Shown in pieces: positions 53,082 through 54,604 of a stretch of 54,604 bases of DNA (positions within the stretch are counted from its first letter, which is position 1; each line of letters opens with the position of its first letter). This DNA is from Chloroflexota bacterium (GTDB taxonomy: Bacteria > Chloroflexota > Chloroflexia > Chloroflexales > Roseiflexaceae), in NCBI GenBank assembly GCA_013388755.1, contig JACAEQ010000010.1:1-54604 (forward strand), written 5' to 3'. The notes beneath the pieces are model-generated. The model had not been told where the DNA came from. It made no database searches and worked only from the letters and a program-made list of their open reading frames with translations. The translations under genes and the position numbers were made by a program.

Positions 53082-53385
53082 TGTAGAAACTCCTTCGTTT
53101 TGGGGTGAACATCAGTGCTCCATGGTTGCGCGGGGCGAGCGGCTTGCCGTGGTTTGCCAAACGTGTTCGTGGTGTATGCTCAGGAGATCGCATGATCCAA
53201 TAACTCGACAGGTTCTTCAGCGGACTTGGCAGACGTGGTGACCATGGAGACGCCTCCCTGGATAACGATCTGGCGAACGCAGGCTGAGTGTAACGTATCC
53301 TCCTTAAGAGCAGTTTAAGCATGGCCGACTTCTGCTGATGGCCCTCTGGCTGGTCAGTTTCGATATCGCAGGAAAGACCGGGGAT
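53082..53385. other. Gene-poor, decayed spacer
   Basis: No convincing full gene. On the minus strand TTAAGGAGG (near 53301-53309) and GGGAGG (near 53252-53257) look like orphan ribosome sites. The second precedes a 21-codon frame (53180-53245) starting MVTTSAKSAEEPVELLD. The stretch lies between a truncated MGMT-like gene and a doubtful small membrane gene, consistent with deletion scars. Confidence 0.4.
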
Positions 53386-53610
53386 GATAGAGACCAAGAT
53401 TTCGATGATCGCGGTGAGATGGCCGTAAGGCACCTGCCGCATCAACGCCACCACCTCGCCAGGGTTCACCAGCACAACCGGGTCGCCGGCCTCCACGCCT
53501 ATGCTGTGCAGGGCGTTGTAGCAGGGAAATCGTTCTTCCAGGGGCAGAATCTTCGGCAGACCTTCCTTGTCCGCCATCTTCTCCTGCCAGGTTTTACGTC
53601 TTGATGCCAT
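53386..53610 (-). pseudogene. Truncated MGMT-family (alkyltransferase-like) gene
   Basis: The first ~75 codons match the MGMT/ATL-like DNA-binding family: KTWQEKMADKEGLPKI, then GDPVVLVNPGEVVALMRQVPYGHLTAIIEI. The family then continues with a conserved CxLTTGIF-type segment, but here the frame runs on with unrelated sequence (as far as 52933) that overlaps another gene. It therefore looks cut after the first half of the domain. Confidence 0.5.
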
Positions 53611-53702
53611 GTGAGTGGCCGTTCACGGCGTTCAGCCAGGACATATGCACACCTCCCAGGAGCGCCCTGATGCGGCGCTGCGCGCTGCACGCGGGCCGCG
53701 TA

Positions 53703-54182
53703 TCACCCGGAGAGCATCGCAAGGGCACGCTCCAGGCCCACCGCTCGTTCCGGGTTGTAGGCGCCTTCGTCGCGCCAGAAGACGCGCCCGCTGCGATCCA
53801 CCAGCAGCAGCGTGATCGTTGCGGTGCTCGGGATCTGCAGCGCCGCCATGACGCGGCGCACGTCGGTATAGACCGTCAGCGTCCGCTCGCGCACCGCAGG
53901 GTCCGGGATCGCGGCCGCCATCCCGCCATCGATGAAGGGGCGCGCCAGTGCATACATTCCGCCGATCATCGGCAGCTCATAGGCCCGCAGATCGGGATGG
54001 GCGGCCAGCAGCGGCGCAAGATACGGAAACCACGAGTCGACCAGCTCCTGATGCCAGCGCTGAAACGCGATGATTGCGACGTTGTACGCGCCGCCGAACT
54101 CCGCCGGCAGCGTGAACGTACGCCCGTTCAGGTTCCGCGCCTGCAGGACCGGGAAGATAACGGTCGTTGGTGCGATGGGCAT
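53703..54182 (-). CDS. Thioredoxin-fold, ATP10-like protein without redox cysteines
   Basis: 159 aa with AAAGGAG before the ATG at 54182. The layout is that of ATP10/peroxiredoxin-like folds: FPVLQARNLNGRTFTLP at the start, AIIAFQRWHQELVDSWFPYL, LTVYTDVRRVMAALQIPS and LLLVDRSGRVFWRDEG. No Cys-x-x-Cys or single catalytic Cys is present, so a redox role is unlikely. A scaffold or binding role is plausible. The protein is soluble with no signal peptide. Confidence 0.65.
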   Translation of the reverse strand: MPIAPTTVIFPVLQARNLNGRTFTLPAEFGGAYNVAIIAFQRWHQELVDSWFPYLAPLLAAHPDLRAYELPMIGGMYALARPFIDGGMAAAIPDPAVRERTLTVYTDVRRVMAALQIPSTATITLLLVDRSGRVFWRDEGAYNPERAVGLERALAMLSG

Positions 54183-54283
54183 CACGGTGCTCCTTTCAGA
54201 CGCACGGCCCACCGTGCTGAGCCGCCGTGCGGAGCATGGTCGGTTCCGGCGAGATGTCGGTCGGCATCCGAAACATCTCCACG

Positions 54284-54604
54284 TTACTGGCCCTTCATAA
54301 CAAGAGGCAAATAGATTCGTGCACCTGGTGCAATCACCGTGAGGGTTGGATCGTACACGAGCACCGTCCCCGAACCACCAAACCGTTTACCCAGGAAATA
54401 AAAAGTGTGCGTGCCGGCAGTGACTGACCTGAGGACCGACAGGGCGACTGACTCATCAGTTCCGTCACCACTGTCATTGTAGACATTAACCCAGCGGTCA
54501 ATGTCAGAGTCGCCGCTGGTCGTATCGATGCCAATCTCGAACAGGCTTTCGTATTCGCCGTCTCGCCGTGCTAACGAGCCATCAGCAGAGATGAACACCC
54601 ATCC
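54284..54604 (-). CDS. C-terminal part of a secreted protein (runs off the window)
   Basis: At least 104 aa; the 5' part lies beyond the right edge. Beta-rich sequence with HTFYFLGKRFGG and TLTVIAPGARIYLPLVMKGQ at the very end. A final YLPLV(M/V)K/R segment after a beta domain is a recurrent ending of exported proteins in Chloroflexia, probably a sorting or anchoring signal; this is recalled family knowledge, not tested here. Function of the visible part unknown. Confidence 0.6.
   Translation of the reverse strand, partial: GWVFISADGSLARRDGEYESLFEIGIDTTSGDSDIDRWVNVYNDSGDGTDESVALSVLRSVTAGTHTFYFLGKRFGGSGTVLVYDPTLTVIAPGARIYLPLVMKGQ

Overview
This is a GC-rich, densely packed bacterial window. 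The best guess for the host is a filamentous Chloroflexota (class Chloroflexia, Roseiflexus-like). The reasons are the secreted-protein C-terminus with a YLPLVMK motif at the right edge, a BTAD-AAA-TPR regulator joined to a GAF/PAS histidine kinase, an orphan LapA protein, and palindromic intergenic repeats. This host call is inference; no rRNA or marker gene is present.

Positions 470-29077 (+) hold one continuous run of 19 genes with short gaps or 4-5 nt overlaps. It encodes a contractile tail-like particle: putative terminator, sheath, tube, chaperone, LysM/DNA-circularisation-like adaptors, tape-measure-like protein, gpD/gp27 hub, gp5/VgrG-like spike, PAAR-like tip, gp25, baseplate J, a giant baseplate I-like protein and two fibre candidates. 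No capsid, terminase, integrase or lysis gene is seen, so it fits an extracellular or cytoplasmic contractile injection system (CIS) rather than a prophage. Putative cargo lies inside the structural run: a short RHS-repeat protein with a membrane-type HELRH C-terminal domain, and a phospholipase D. An OmpA-like protein whose domain is interrupted by a peptidoglycan-binding-like insert sits between them. The I-like protein carries eight tandem repeats resembling the flagellar hook-IN motif. No AAA+ ATPase, common in CIS loci, is visible here.

Positions 29287-32396 (+) hold an arabinokinase/galactokinase-type GHMP kinase, a membrane STAS protein with Glu at the usual phospho-Thr site, and a LapA-like protein. 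A short MITE-like inverted-repeat element (32432-32575) separates these from a convergent Ca2+-type P-type ATPase (32579-35518, -), which appears to be transcribed as a leaderless mRNA.

Positions 35631-43723 (+) hold a signalling block: a BTAD/AAA/TPR regulator, a multi-PAS/GAF histidine kinase, an OmpR-type response regulator and a PAS protein, followed by a stand-alone glycogen-binding (CBM48) protein.

Positions 43838-48426 (-) hold an opine-dehydrogenase-family protein, a cobalamin-binding/TIM-barrel-like protein, a GIDE-like membrane protein and a uridine phosphorylase. Divergent to these is a wax ester synthase/DGAT homologue (48631-50034, +).

Positions 50244-54604 (-) hold a PspC protein, small membrane proteins, a class C beta-lactamase-like serine hydrolase, a decayed stretch with a frameshifted CPBP-protease-like remnant and a truncated MGMT-like gene, a cysteine-free thioredoxin-fold protein, and the C-terminus of a secreted protein that leaves the window.
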